This document shows positions 22,201-27,560 of a stretch of 64,000 nucleotides of DNA, one piece after another. The position numbers were made by a program, and so were the translations under genes. The notes beneath the pieces are model-generated. The model was not told where the DNA came from, searched no databases, and saw nothing but the letters and a program-made list of their open reading frames with translations. This DNA comes from Congeria kusceri (taxonomy: Eukaryota > Mollusca > Bivalvia > Myida > Dreissenidae), in NCBI GenBank assembly GCA_027627225.1, contig CM051030.1, positions 434,001-498,000 on the forward strand. Direction: 5' to 3'. How positions within the stretch are numbered: the stretch's first letter is position 1; the number at the start of each line of letters is the position of its first letter.

Positions 22201-22240
22201 TGTTTTCGAATATAGCGAGAGCGCCCTGGTGTAACGCCAT
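1234..22240 (-). CDS. Class I unconventional myosin heavy chain, 5' part of motor domain (partial, six exons)
   Basis: Actin-based motor ATPase of the myosin I class, which links membranes to actin filaments. I joined six minus-strand exons: 22106-22240 (coding), 20572-20687, 13925-14019, 7831-7935, 3998-4044 and 1234-1297. All introns are GT-AG and every junction keeps phase, giving about 187 residues. Visible in order: a short N-terminus starting MALHQG; a YIGTVVVSVNPYQ block (47-59); DEAYRSMRD (89-97); the P-loop GESGSGKT (108-115, where most myosins have GESGAGKT); EASK (116-119); SNPVLEAFGNAKT (145-157); switch I NDNSSRFGK (160-168); and KYMDIEFDFKGDP. From memory, the last block most resembles vertebrate MYO1A/MYO1B. 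The start is the first ATG before recognisable homology. The rest of the motor, IQ motifs and tail lie beyond base 1. Family assignment is firm; subclass is inference. Confidence 0.93.
1541..1836 (-). repeat. tRNA-derived SINE, family 1, copy 1
   Basis: On the minus strand the head reads like a tRNA: box A TAGCTCAGTTGGTAGAGCGC and box B GGTTCAATTCC. A conserved body containing AACTGACCGCCATTAT follows, then a tail of (CAAA)n, seen as TTTG repeats at 1541. Other copies: 16570-16877, 33216-33503 and 44953-45169. It is not a functional tRNA gene, because a 230-bp body follows and the copies share it. Confidence 0.85.
1961..2202. mobile_element. MITE family B, copy 1
   Basis: Inverted ends AGGCCCCCCCCCCATT...GTTTCTGGTCTCC and GGACACCAGAAAC...TTGGGCCTTAGG. 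A second copy with the same ends, CTTTACTTTTGCTGCC block included, is at 45668-46497. Small ORFs on both strands here are products of the inverted repeat and are not counted as genes. Confidence 0.65.
2203..3011. other. Intronic stretch without recognised gene
   Basis: Part of the myosin intron between exons 5 and 6. It contains several CGCGA/TCGCG-rich motifs (2258-2380 and 2686-2800), unusual in this AT-rich window and possibly an old repeat. ORFs of 110 and 67 codons overlap here on opposite strands and show no recognisable domain. Confidence 0.4.
3012..3268. mobile_element. MITE family D, copy 1
   Basis: Ends GGCCGGTATTCACAAAGCTC and the complementary GAGCTTTGTGAATACCGGCC form near-perfect inverted repeats of at least 30 bp, continuing into TTAGGG and ACTTAA motifs. 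Copies at 21609-21862 and 24511-25190. Confidence 0.75.
3998..4044 (-). CDS. Myosin I exon 5 (47 nt, switch I)
   Basis: A 47-nt exon between acceptor TTGTTTTCAG and donor GTAAGTG (3991-3997). It encodes the end of a split Ala codon plus FGNAKTLRNDNSSRF. The NDNSSRF stretch is the myosin switch I loop. The phases match both neighbouring exons, which makes this tiny exon secure. Confidence 0.9.
4105..4330. repeat. 34-bp tandem array beside myosin exon 5
   Basis: About six monomers of 34 bp (first spacing 35, then 34 each) carrying GGACATTCGGTCCTGTGCTA. It lies 60 bp upstream of exon 5 in the direction of transcription. Unlike the arrays at exons 3 and 4, I see no exon-derived sequence in the monomer. 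Confidence 0.85.
4331..5389. repeat. Intronic stretch with dispersed repeat, copy 2 (4868-5225)
   Basis: No gene seen. 4868-5225 is a second copy of the repeat at 118-482. 5260-5340 contains a short inverted pair around AGTTAGAATAAGAC and GTCTTATTCCAACTT, probably a small hairpin. Confidence 0.45.
5390..6088. mobile_element. Inverted-repeat element with CTCACCTGAG ends and internal duplication
   Basis: The left end contains CTAGGTCACTCACCTGAG and the right end contains GCTCAGGTGAGCGAAAAA, an inverted pair. Inside, a block of about 175 bp including TTTTTAAAGTCATTTTGCTA is duplicated (5520-5560 and 5690-5720). ORFs on both strands arise from this duplication. It resembles non-autonomous elements common in molluscs; that comparison is from memory. 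Confidence 0.5.
6420..6680. repeat. Dispersed repeat with GACGGACG-type terminus
   Basis: Starts TTTGACCTCTAAGTATGACC, has the TGACCTTGACCTTTGAG phrase, and ends in GGACGGACGCACGCAAACGG. This pattern is typical of mollusc interspersed repeats, from memory. Its 64-codon ORF is not credible as a gene. Confidence 0.4.
6822..6870. mobile_element. Fragment of MITE family A
   Basis: The stretch GGCTGATCCGGGACGACATT followed by TTCCGCTTTTAT matches the interior of family A copies. The ends are missing. Confidence 0.45.
7202..7440. mobile_element. MITE family A, copy 2
   Basis: Ends TGAGGTGTGTCGTGGGAAAA and its complement at 7421-7440, flanked by TATA-like sequence on both sides, consistent with a TA target. 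A short part of the second arm is deleted relative to other copies. The ORF inside is an element artefact. Confidence 0.8.
7505..7834. repeat. 44-bp tandem array made of the exon 4 5' splice junction
   Basis: On the minus strand each monomer reads CCCTGTC...TAGAAG then GTAGGT. The true exon 4 end reads CCCTGTCCTTGAAG then GTAGGT. The donor hexamers sit at 7517, 7561, 7605, 7649, 7693, 7737, 7781 and 7825 (the real one), an exact 44-bp spacing. Two copies have GTAGTT instead. The array extends the exon-intron junction seven times into the intron. Confidence 0.85.
7831..7935 (-). CDS. Myosin I exon 4
   Basis: 105 nt encoding the end of the split Glu codon, then ASKVIMQYVAEVSGKG through VKEQLLQSNPVLE and G of the next Ala codon. 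The acceptor is CTGTTTCAG (CAG at 7936-7938) and the donor is GTAGGT (7825-7830). It is bordered on both sides by short tandem arrays built from these junctions. Confidence 0.92.
7936..8172. repeat. 31-32-bp tandem array made of the exon 4 3' splice junction
   Basis: On the minus strand each monomer ends CCTGTTTCAG followed by AG-rich exon-like bases. The CAG positions are 7936 (real), 7968, 8000, 8031, 8062, 8094 and 8126. The far end (8150-8170) carries a degenerate copy of the first 20 exon bases (AGGCCATTAAGGTGATCTTG against AGGCCAGTAAGGTGATCATG), which shows the array was seeded by a segment spanning the junction. Confidence 0.85.
8173..9790. other. Intron 3 sequence without recognised gene
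   Basis: AT-rich intronic DNA with no exon I can support. A degenerate repeated phrase, TAACACAAATTAACTCCGCC and a near copy with GCTCCGCCCAC, occurs at 8490-8620. The remainder is unique, A-rich on the plus strand. Confidence 0.5.
9915..10018. repeat. 48-bp tandem duplication
   Basis: Two copies spaced 48 bp apart (CAGGAAGCAC at 9921 and 9969), each containing AGAAGCTCTGTGATACCC. Because 48 is a multiple of three, short ORFs on both strands run through it; they are not considered genes. Confidence 0.7.
10615..10770. mobile_element. Fold-back element, near-perfect 65-bp hairpin
   Basis: The left arm TATATGGTAGGTGA...GATATGGCGTAGGAAAAGGC is mirrored by the right arm GCCTTTTTCCTACGCCATAT...ACCAACCATATA, with a loop of about ten bases. 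Each arm also contains the smaller palindrome GATATCATGTGATATC. No coding capacity. Confidence 0.75.
10870..11205. mobile_element. MITE family F, copy 1
   Basis: Contains TTTAGAGTTGTTTATTGGCT and, inverted, AGCCAATAAACAAC. It ends with TGTTCTTTGTCTATAGACAA. An inverted copy with the same blocks is at 51640-51945. Confidence 0.6.
11400..11720. repeat. Dispersed repeat with hairpin
   Basis: 11430-11590 shares TTATTTTCGTGACATCATTG and neighbouring blocks with 23360-23450. 11621-11697 contains inverted GTTACACTGTTAGTAAC and GTTACTGACAGTGTAAC, able to form a hairpin. Confidence 0.5.
12110..13115. repeat. Internally repeated dispersed element
   Basis: Starts near AGAGCTGTCAGAGGACAAGG. It holds two to three diverged direct copies of a block with GGGGCATAACTCTGTCAACA, AACAGAGTTATGGGGAATGT and ACAAGACTTTTGAATATAAA (about 12770-13085). 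The ORFs of 60-90 codons run through these copies without a recognisable domain. Confidence 0.5.
13490..13900. repeat. Dispersed repeat with 172-bp duplication
   Basis: The phrase AGGTCAAGGTCAAAGTGAGG with GGTGATATGGGTGGAT, then AAGCGGTGTTGGTGCTAGAC, occurs twice about 172 bp apart. It ends with GGACAGAAGGACGG and GCATCAAGATGCCGAGGGCA. Intronic, directly downstream of exon 3 in the sense of transcription. Confidence 0.55.
13925..14019 (-). CDS. Myosin I exon 3, P-loop exon
   Basis: 95 nt: one base completing Ile, 31 codons from YAISDEAY to GESGSGKT, then G of the split Glu codon. The acceptor is TATGTTCCAG directly before 14019 and the donor is GTTAAT starting at 13924, a weak donor. It holds the ATP-binding Walker A loop. 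The acceptor side is continuous with a 39-bp tandem array that repeats the acceptor plus the first nine exon bases. Confidence 0.92.
14020..14930. repeat. 39-bp tandem array made of the exon 3 3' splice junction
   Basis: About 22 monomers of 39 bp. On the minus strand each reads CTATGCCAT (the first nine bases of exon 3), then ATTTGTTCAGTTC, then TATTTCCTGTGTTTCAG. The true acceptor is TATTTCCTATGTTCCAG followed by CTATGCCAT. Most monomers keep the terminal AG; two have lost it (CAACTATGCC). A single extra base near 14045 puts the first decoy 40 nt and the second 79 nt from the real site. The last three or four monomers are degenerate. Confidence 0.9.
14989..15711. mobile_element. hAT-like non-autonomous element with CAGGGTGGC ends
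   Basis: The left end CAGGGTGGCAACTGAAATTCC faces the right end GGAAAACAGTGG...GGTGGCCACCCTG in inverted orientation, with CTGG/CCCTGA-rich subterminal sequence. The interior is largely an 84-bp tandem array. No transposase. hAT affiliation is inferred only from the CAGGG terminus. Confidence 0.5.
15115..15490. repeat. 84-bp tandem array
   Basis: About four and a half monomers of 84 bp (CCATTTGTGC at 15141 and 15225 mark the spacing), each with TTGTTAACTTCTGATTTTAA and GGTGATAACGTACATAAATA. It lies within the element at 14989-15711. Confidence 0.85.
15699..15797. repeat. 32-bp tandem array at element end
   Basis: Three monomers of GGTGGCCACCCTGACTTCTG plus GTACCCTGGTTT, at 15699, 15731 and 15763. 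The monomer begins with the terminal sequence of the element ending at 15711, so the end of the element has been triplicated together with its flank. Confidence 0.85.
16570..16877 (-). repeat. tRNA-derived SINE, family 1, copy 2
   Basis: Minus-strand head with box A TAGCTCAGTTGGTAGAGCGC and a degraded box B near CAGTTCAAGCCCC, the shared body AACTGACCGCAGTTATATGA, and an AAACAAAC-rich tail at 16570-16600. Confidence 0.85.
16965..17227. mobile_element. MITE family A, copy 3
   Basis: Nearly full copy with ends TGAGGCGCATCGTGGGAAAA and a mutated right end, flanked by TA-rich sequence (CATA before, TATATA after). The internal palindrome CAGTCCGCACAAGCTAATCC is present. Confidence 0.85.
17768..18022. 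repeat. 42-bp tandem array
   Basis: Six nearly identical monomers of 42 bp (TAGCACATTCAGACCTTAGC, then AGTCCTATTATTAGCTTGAT). Because 42 is a multiple of three, ORFs of 87-125 codons run through on both strands; these are artefacts. The phrases ATTCAGACC and ATTATTAGCTTGA recur at 18490-18680, linking the array to the SINE-2-like repeat there. Confidence 0.9.
18069..18488. mobile_element. Fold-back element of about 420 bp
   Basis: Starts CCCTTCTCAAAAAGTGTATT and ends with the inverse, AGTGCACTTTTTCGAGAAGGG-like. The arms continue inward through TAATACGCATTTAA and GGTATT...CGGTATTTTTTCTGCG, so the element is almost one long imperfect palindrome. The interior is made of AGTGTATTTT and AAATACACTT units. 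No ORF. It appears inserted into the repeat that spans 17768-18700. Confidence 0.75.
18489..18700. repeat. SINE-2-like repeat, duplicated
   Basis: Contains GGGTAGAACCATTCAGACCC and GTGGGGAAAGC(C/A)TGTGGCTC blocks two to three times at about 90-100 bp spacing, related to the family-2 SINE body at 764-925. Confidence 0.5.
18701..20571. other. Intron 2 sequence without recognised gene
   Basis: Mostly unique AT-rich intronic sequence. The phrase AAGTACCTAAATCCGG occurs at about 19871 and AGTACCTAAATCCGG at about 20026, with an inverse-like GTCCGGATTTAGATAC near 20400, which suggests an old inverted-repeat element from about 19865 to 20425. No conserved exon was found. Confidence 0.45.
20572..20687 (-). 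CDS. Myosin I exon 2
   Basis: 116 nt between acceptor TTCTCTTCAG (CAG at 20688-20690) and donor GTACGT (starting 20571). It encodes TYIGTVVVSVNPYQKLP, then a stretch ending YELPPH, plus AT of a split Ile codon. This is the conserved N-terminal motor region just before the P-loop exon. Confidence 0.92.
20940..21640. repeat. Compound tandem array (39-bp and longer units)
   Basis: Two interleaved units: a 39-bp unit, AATTGCAGTAAATTTGGCTA plus TAGAAAGGGGC, about seven to eight times (21155-21460); and a longer unit, CTGTGTTGTGCCAAGAGACA plus GGGAGCCCTGGGCCCATATC, about five times. The longer unit ends in the AT(C/A)CACAAAGCTCCTT end of MITE family D, so the array probably grew from the edge of such an element. 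Confidence 0.75.
21609..21862. mobile_element. MITE family D, copy 2
   Basis: Left end GGCCAATATCCACAAAGCTC and right end GTTTTGTGGCTATGGCCCC are inverted, with AAACTTAAGTCACGTTC and ATTTAAGATAGTCCGTAAG as subterminal arms. Confidence 0.6.
21890..22056 (+). repeat. tRNA-derived SINE fragment, family 2
   Basis: Box-B-like GATTTCGATCCCTTCACGAG, then ACACCAAGTACTGC...TTTGACCCAGGAAACAGACT, GTGTCTGAATAAGCC and AAAATAAATAGG. Colinear with 764-925 in the opposite orientation. It lies in intron 1, within 60 bp of the exon 1 donor. Confidence 0.6.
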
Positions 22241-22249
22241 CCTCTGGTT
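22106..22249 (-). CDS. Myosin I exon 1 (first coding exon, contains ATG at 22238-22240)
   Basis: The coding part is 22106-22240, 45 codons from MALHQG to HDQIY. The donor GTATGT begins at 22105 and joins in phase 0 to the TYIGTV of the next exon. A possible acceptor (GTCAG) lies 9 nt upstream of the ATG, so an untranslated exon probably exists further upstream; I could not identify it. The N-terminal extension before the conserved VGVSDAVLLDPVTEE stretch is about the length seen in other myosin I proteins. Confidence 0.88.
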
Positions 22250-22319
22250 CTGACGATAGCAAGATAATAAGGGTTATGGTTAATATTCTGTGAAACAAAA
22301 TGAATAAATAACATCCAGG

Positions 22320-22589
22320 GCCCTGTTTACCAACCCATTCTAAGACTTGATGAGTACGAATGAAGATTTTTTTTTTTTAATGTTCTATTTTAAGAAGGCT
22401 GTTAGTTTTCATCTTACCTGATTTTTACCAATGACAGTTTTAGTTTTCTTTATTCAGAATGATTTTTTATATAATGACATAGCAACATTGGTACCCGGCA
22501 TTTTTATGACGGCACTAGAACTTTTTCTGGAGGTTAAGTCTATTCTTTTTATTCTTAAGTCTAAGAATGTATCGGTGAGTACTGCCCAA
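22320..22589. mobile_element. MITE family V, copy 1
   Basis: Left end GCCCTGTTTACCAACCCATT with TCTAAGACTT; right end AAGTCTAAGAATGTATCGGTGAGTACTGCCC. This is an inverted pair of about 30 bp. Related ends occur at 23686-23940 and 24318-24510. Confidence 0.6.
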
Positions 22590-22894
22590 CTTAGAAAATA
22601 GAATCTATGATGTGTTGGGGATTTCGTTGTCAGTTAAGTTATCTGAGCAGTATTATTGATTTAAAAAAACAAAACAACAACAAAAAACAAACATTACATT
22701 TTATTTATGTGAATTGCTACATATGCATCTAGTAAAAAGTACTGCCATACATCAAGATTTGTGGAGTTTCAGTGATCGAGACAGAAGCGAATTTACTCAC
22801 AGAAAACAAATGTACTCAGGGAAATATCACACAGTAACTACTTGGCATCACTTGGCGTCAAGCATCGGAAGGAACACATAACTTTATAGTAACT

Positions 22895-23233
22895 AAGGCG
22901 TAAAAAAAAAAAATGTTTGTTTCAGGTAACCCGACCTACCCTGAAAAAATGCCCCGACCCTAGAACATTTTATTGGGTTTGTCAGATTGATTTTTGCTTT
23001 ATTTACCTTTTTCAATAGTTAAATGTGTTTTGGATAAATAAGTGTTTTGTTTTGATAGAATCCACTTATAAACAATGTTCAAGGATATAACTGATATGTT
23101 TTGAATATTTATTCAGATTTAGAATCTTCAAGTTGACCATTTACCCCACCAAAAAAATAAAAAATCCCGACCTACCTACCCTAATTTTTTGGGGCATGTT
23201 ACCTGAAACAAACATTTTTTTTTTTTACGCCTA
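22895..23233. mobile_element. MITE family C, copy 1
   Basis: Ends AAGGCGTAAAAAAAAAAAAT plus GTTTGTTTCAGGTAAC, and the inverse GTTACCTGAAACAAACATTTTTT...ACGCCTAAG. The interior has CCCGACCCTAGAACATTTTA. Second copy at 24013-24317; a partial one at 46648-46770. Confidence 0.8.
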
Positions 23234-23685
23234 AGTTAACTAAACAATCTGTAGTGGCGACACTGATTGAAATATTGTTAGCCCCATCATTACATCTGCA
23301 TTTACAAAATAACACCCCGTGGGATAACTTAGCTGTAGTCCACCTTGCTGAATACAGCAAACATGCGCATTATAATGACGTCATGGTGTTTATTTTCGTG
23401 ACATCATTGTTTTTGGTGTTATATAGCGATTTTCTATCGTTTATTTTTTAAATAAAGACAGAAAATTATGCATAAATAGAATACCAGGTAATTGTTGAAT
23501 ACAGATACATTTATTTACTCTACACAAAAACCTAAATCACTCGCCAAGGCTTGTGGCTTAGGTTTTCTAAGCCTCGCTAAATAAGCATATCAGTATTCAA
23601 TACTAACCTAGAATTCTCTATATTTTACTTGAGCTGGAAATGTTTTTATTGTGTTTAAAGTGGCCAGAAAGCTCGTCTGTAGTCA
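23234..23685. repeat. Inter-MITE stretch with dispersed repeat
   Basis: 23360-23450 matches 11460-11560 (TTATTTTCGTGACATCATTG). 23529-23580 holds inverted AAACCTAAATCACTCGCC and GGCTTAGGTTTT. No gene. Confidence 0.4.
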
Positions 23686-23940
23686 CCAACCCAGTCTTAG
23701 ACTTAAGAATCAAGATTTAGACATAGACTTAATTAGAATACTCGTGTGTTCACAAATACCAATTTCTCTTTTGTCATTAATAAATCATCTAAACAAAGAA
23801 TGCTAAAATTTGCATTGGTGAATACCACGTATGAATGAACATTATTAACAGCATTATTAGAATACAACAGTTTCAAGAATATTCTTTATTCTTGCATCTT
23901 AACATCTTAAGTCTAAGAATGGGTTGGTGAATACGGGCCG
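23686..23940. mobile_element. MITE family V, copy 2
   Basis: Left end GTAGTCACCAACCCAGTCTT with AGACTTAAGAAT; right end CTTAAGTCTAAGAATGGGTT followed by GGTGAATACGGGCC, inverted to each other. Confidence 0.6.
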
Positions 23941-24012
23941 ACTTAGGACAAAAAAATAAAGAATATGATTGAAAACCGTTAAGTTCTAAAAACACTGATA
24001 ATCTCAATCCCA

Positions 24013-24317
24013 AAATATAAGGGTAGGTCGGTCGGGATTTATTAATTTATTTTTTTAATTTGGTAAATGGTCAACCTGAAGATTCTTAAACTGAATAAAT
24101 ATTCAAAACATATCAGTAATATCCTTAAACATTGTTTATAAGTGGATACTATTAAAACAAAACACTTATTTATCCAAAATCACATTTAATTACTGAAAAA
24201 GTTAAATAAAACAAAAATCAATCTGACAAACCCAATAAAATGTTCTAGGGTCGGGGCATTTTTTTAGGGTAGGTCAGGTCGGGTAACCTGAAATAAACAT
24301 ATTTTTTTTACGCCTTA
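24013..24317. mobile_element. MITE family C, copy 2 (inverted)
   Basis: The interior matches 22895-23233 in reverse complement over most of its length (for example GGTCAACCTGAAGATTCTTA and AAACCCAATAAAATGTTCTA). The right end GGTAACCTGAAATAAACATA...ACGCCTTAG is intact; the left terminus is truncated. Confidence 0.75.
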
Positions 24318-24510
24318 GTATTCGCCAACTCTATTGATAGCATTCTTTATTTAGAATGATTTGTAAATGAAATATCATACCTGATGAAGACTATTTCAGT
24401 CGAAACGCGTAGTGAATAGGAGTTTGTCCTTTTTTTGCACTTATTTTTTTCTTGAGTCTAAATAGATTCTTTATTTTTATTCTAAGAATGGGTTGGTGAA
24501 TACGAGCCTT
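24318..24510. mobile_element. MITE family V, copy 3 with ribozyme-like motif
   Basis: Right end TTCTAAGAATGGGTTGGTGA with ATACGAGCC; left end TATTCGCCAACTC. It contains CTGATGAAGACTATTTCAGT followed by CGAAACGCGT (24381-24410), a hairpin with a GACT/AGTC stem. Confidence 0.45.
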
Positions 24511-25190
24511 GGGCCATTATCCGCAAAGCTCCTGAGTTTAAACTGAAGGAAATTTTGTTAAATTCATAAATCCCTTAAGTCTGTGGCTGGTTCATTTAAA
24601 ATTTATTTTCACTTGGAATTGGTTTAATTCCAGTAAAGAATAAACAGACACATCTTATTTGTACCATATCTGAAATATAAAATATGTATTTTCACTTGGA
24701 ATTGGTTTTATTCCGGTAAAGAGTAAACAGACACATCTTATTTGTACCATATCTGAAATATAAAATATTTATTTTCACTTGGAATTGGTTTTATTCCGGT
24801 AAAGAATAAACAGACACATCTTATTTGTACCATATCTGAAATATAAAATATTTATTTTCACTTGGAATTGGTTTTATTCCGGTAAAGAGTAAACAGACAC
24901 ATCTTATTTGTACCATATCTGAAATATAAAATATTTATTTTCACTTGGAATTGGTTTTATTCCGGTACAGAATAAACAGACACATCTTATTTGTACCATA
25001 TCTGAAATATAAAATATTTATTTTCACTTGGAATTGGTTTTATTCCGGTAAAGAATAAACAGACACATCTTATTTGTACCATATCTGAAATATAAAATAT
25101 TTATTTTCACAAGGAAAATTGTACTTAATTTTTTCACTGAGATATGACTTCAGTTAATATTTTCCGAAGGAGCTTTGTTGATATCGGCCC
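24511..25190. mobile_element. MITE family D, copy 3, enlarged by an internal 83-bp array
   Basis: Left end GGGCCATTATCCGCAAAGCT and right end GGAGCTTTGTTGATATCGGCCC form the family D inverted ends. Between them 24594-25110 is a tandem array of about six 83-bp monomers (ATTTTCACTTGGAATTGGTT, CCATATCTGAAATATAAAAT). The original family D interior is only one such unit long, so the element grew in place. Confidence 0.75.
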
Positions 25191-27560
25191 TGTTGAATTA
25201 TGGATACCTACGTAATGATAACTTCCTAGTATGAGACCCCAAAGCTGTCATTATCTGTGAAGGCACTTGTGACATGGGTAAGGGCCCTGTTGAAATATGG
25301 ATACCTACGTAATGATGACTTCCTAGTATGAGACTCCAATAGCTGTCATTATCTGTGAAGGAACTTGTGACATGGGTAAGGGTCCTGTTGAAATATGGAT
25401 ACCTACGTAATGATGGCTTCCTACTATGAGACTCCAATAGCTGTCATTATCTGTGAAGGCACTTGTGACATTGGTAAGGGCCCTGTTGAAATATGGATAC
25501 CTACGTAATGATGACTTCATAGTATGAGAATCCAATAGCTGTCATTATCTGTGAAGGCACTTGTGACATTGGTAAGGGCCCTGTTGAAATATGGATAACT
25601 ACATAATGATGACTTCCTAGTATGAGACTCCAATAGCTGTCATTATCTGTGAAGGCACTTGTGACATGGGTAAGGGCCCTGTTGAAATATGGATACCTAC
25701 GTAATGATGACTTCCTAGTATGAGACTCCAATAGCTGTCATTATCTGTGAAGGCACTTATGACATTGATAAGGGCCCTGTTGAAATATGGATACCTACAT
25801 AATGATGACTTCCTAGTATGAGACTCCAATAGCTGTCATTATCTGTGAAGGCACCTGTGACATGGGTAAGGGCCCTGTTGAAATATGGATACCTACGTAA
25901 TGATGACTTCATAGTATGGGACTCCAATAGCTGCCATTATCTGTGAAGGCGCTTGTGACATTGGTAAGGGCCCTGTTGAAATATGGATACCTACGTAATG
26001 ATGACTTCCTAGTATGAGACTCCAATAGCTGTCATTATCTGTGAAGGCACTTGTAACATTGGTAAGGGTCCTGTTGAAATATGGATACCTACGTAATGAT
26101 GTCTTCCTAGTATGAGACTCCAATAGCTGTCATTATCTGTGAAGGCACTTGTGACATTGGTAAGGGTCCTGTTGAAATATGGATACCTACGTAATGATGA
26201 CTTCCTAGTATGAGACTCCAATAGCTGTCATTATCTGTGAAGGCACTTGTGACATGGGTAAGGGCCCTGTTGAAATATGGATACCTACGTAATGATGGCT
26301 TCCTACTATGAGACTCCAATAGCTGTCATTATCTGTGAAGGCATTTGTGACATTGGTAAGGGTCCTGTTGAAATATGGACACCTACATAATGATGACTTC
26401 CTAGTATGAGACTCCAATAGCTGTCATTATCTGTGAAGGCACTTGTGACATTGGTAAGGGCCCTGTTGAAATATGGATACCTACATAATGATGACTTCCT
26501 AGTATGAGACTCCAATAGCTGTCATTATCTGTGAAGGCACTTGTGACATGGGTAAGGGCCCTGTTGAAATATGGATAGCTACGTAATGATGACTTCATAG
26601 TATGAGACTCCAATAGCTGTCATTATCTGTGAAGGCACTTGTGACATGGGTAAGGGCCCTGTTGAAATATGGATACCTACGTAATGATGACTTCCTAGTA
26701 TGAGACTCCAATAGCTGTCATTATCTGTGAAGGAACTTGTGACATTGGTAAGGGTCATGTTGAAATATGCATACCTACGTAATGATGACATCCGAGTATG
26801 AGACTCTAATAGGTGTCATTATCTGTGAAGGCACTTGTGACATGGGTAAGGGCCCTGTTGAAATATGGATTCCTACGTAATGATGACTTCCTAGTATGAG
26901 ACTCCAATAGCTGTCATTATCTGTGAAGGCACTTGTGACATTGGTAAGGGTCCTGTTGAAATATGGATACCTACGTAATGATGACTTCCTAGTATGAGAC
27001 TCCAATAGCTGTCATTATCTGTGAAGGCACTTGTGACATTGGTAAGGGTCCTGTTGAAATATGGATACCTACATAATGATGACTTCCTAGTATGGGACTC
27101 CAATAGCTGTCATTATCTGTGAAGGCACTTGTGACATTGGTAAGGTCCTGTTGAAATATGGATACCTACGTTATGATGACTTCCTAGTATGAGACTCCAA
27201 TAGCTGTCATTATCTGTGAAGGCACTTGTGACATTGGTAAGGGTCCTGTTGAAATATGGATACCTACGTAATGATGGCTTCCTAGTATGAGACTCCAATA
27301 GCTGTCATTATCTGTGAAGGCATTTGTGACATAGGTAAGGGTCCTGTTGAAATATGGATACCTACGTAATGATGGCTTCCTAGTATGAGACTCCAATAGC
27401 TGTCATTATCTGTGAAGGCACTTGTGACATTGGTAAGGGTCCTATTGAAATATGGATACCTACGTAATGATGACTTCCTAGTATGAGACTCCAATAGCTG
27501 TCATTATCTGTGAAGGCACTTGTGACATGGATAAGGGCCCTGTTGAAATATGGATACCTA
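25191..27560. repeat. 98-bp satellite array, left block (about 24 monomers)
   Basis: Highly similar 98-bp monomers. On the plus strand each has GATGACTTCCTAG, then a 49-nt stretch TATGAGACTCCAATAGCTGT...GTGACAT(T/G)G, then GTAAGGG. On the minus strand it gives 70-codon ORFs (MESHTRKSSL type) starting in every monomer; these are artefacts because 98 is not a multiple of three. The block is broken at 27560 by a transposon and resumes at 30082. Confidence 0.95.

Noticed and set aside
24381..24410. Hammerhead-ribozyme-like core CTGATGA...CGAAAC with a hairpin between
   Set aside because: An extra A separates CTGATGA from the helix-II strand, the base pair next to the core is missing, and I could not find the other helix III strand with the cleavage triplet upstream. 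Similar CTGATGAAG...CGAAACGCGT phrases are common in animal repeats. A covariance-model search would decide.
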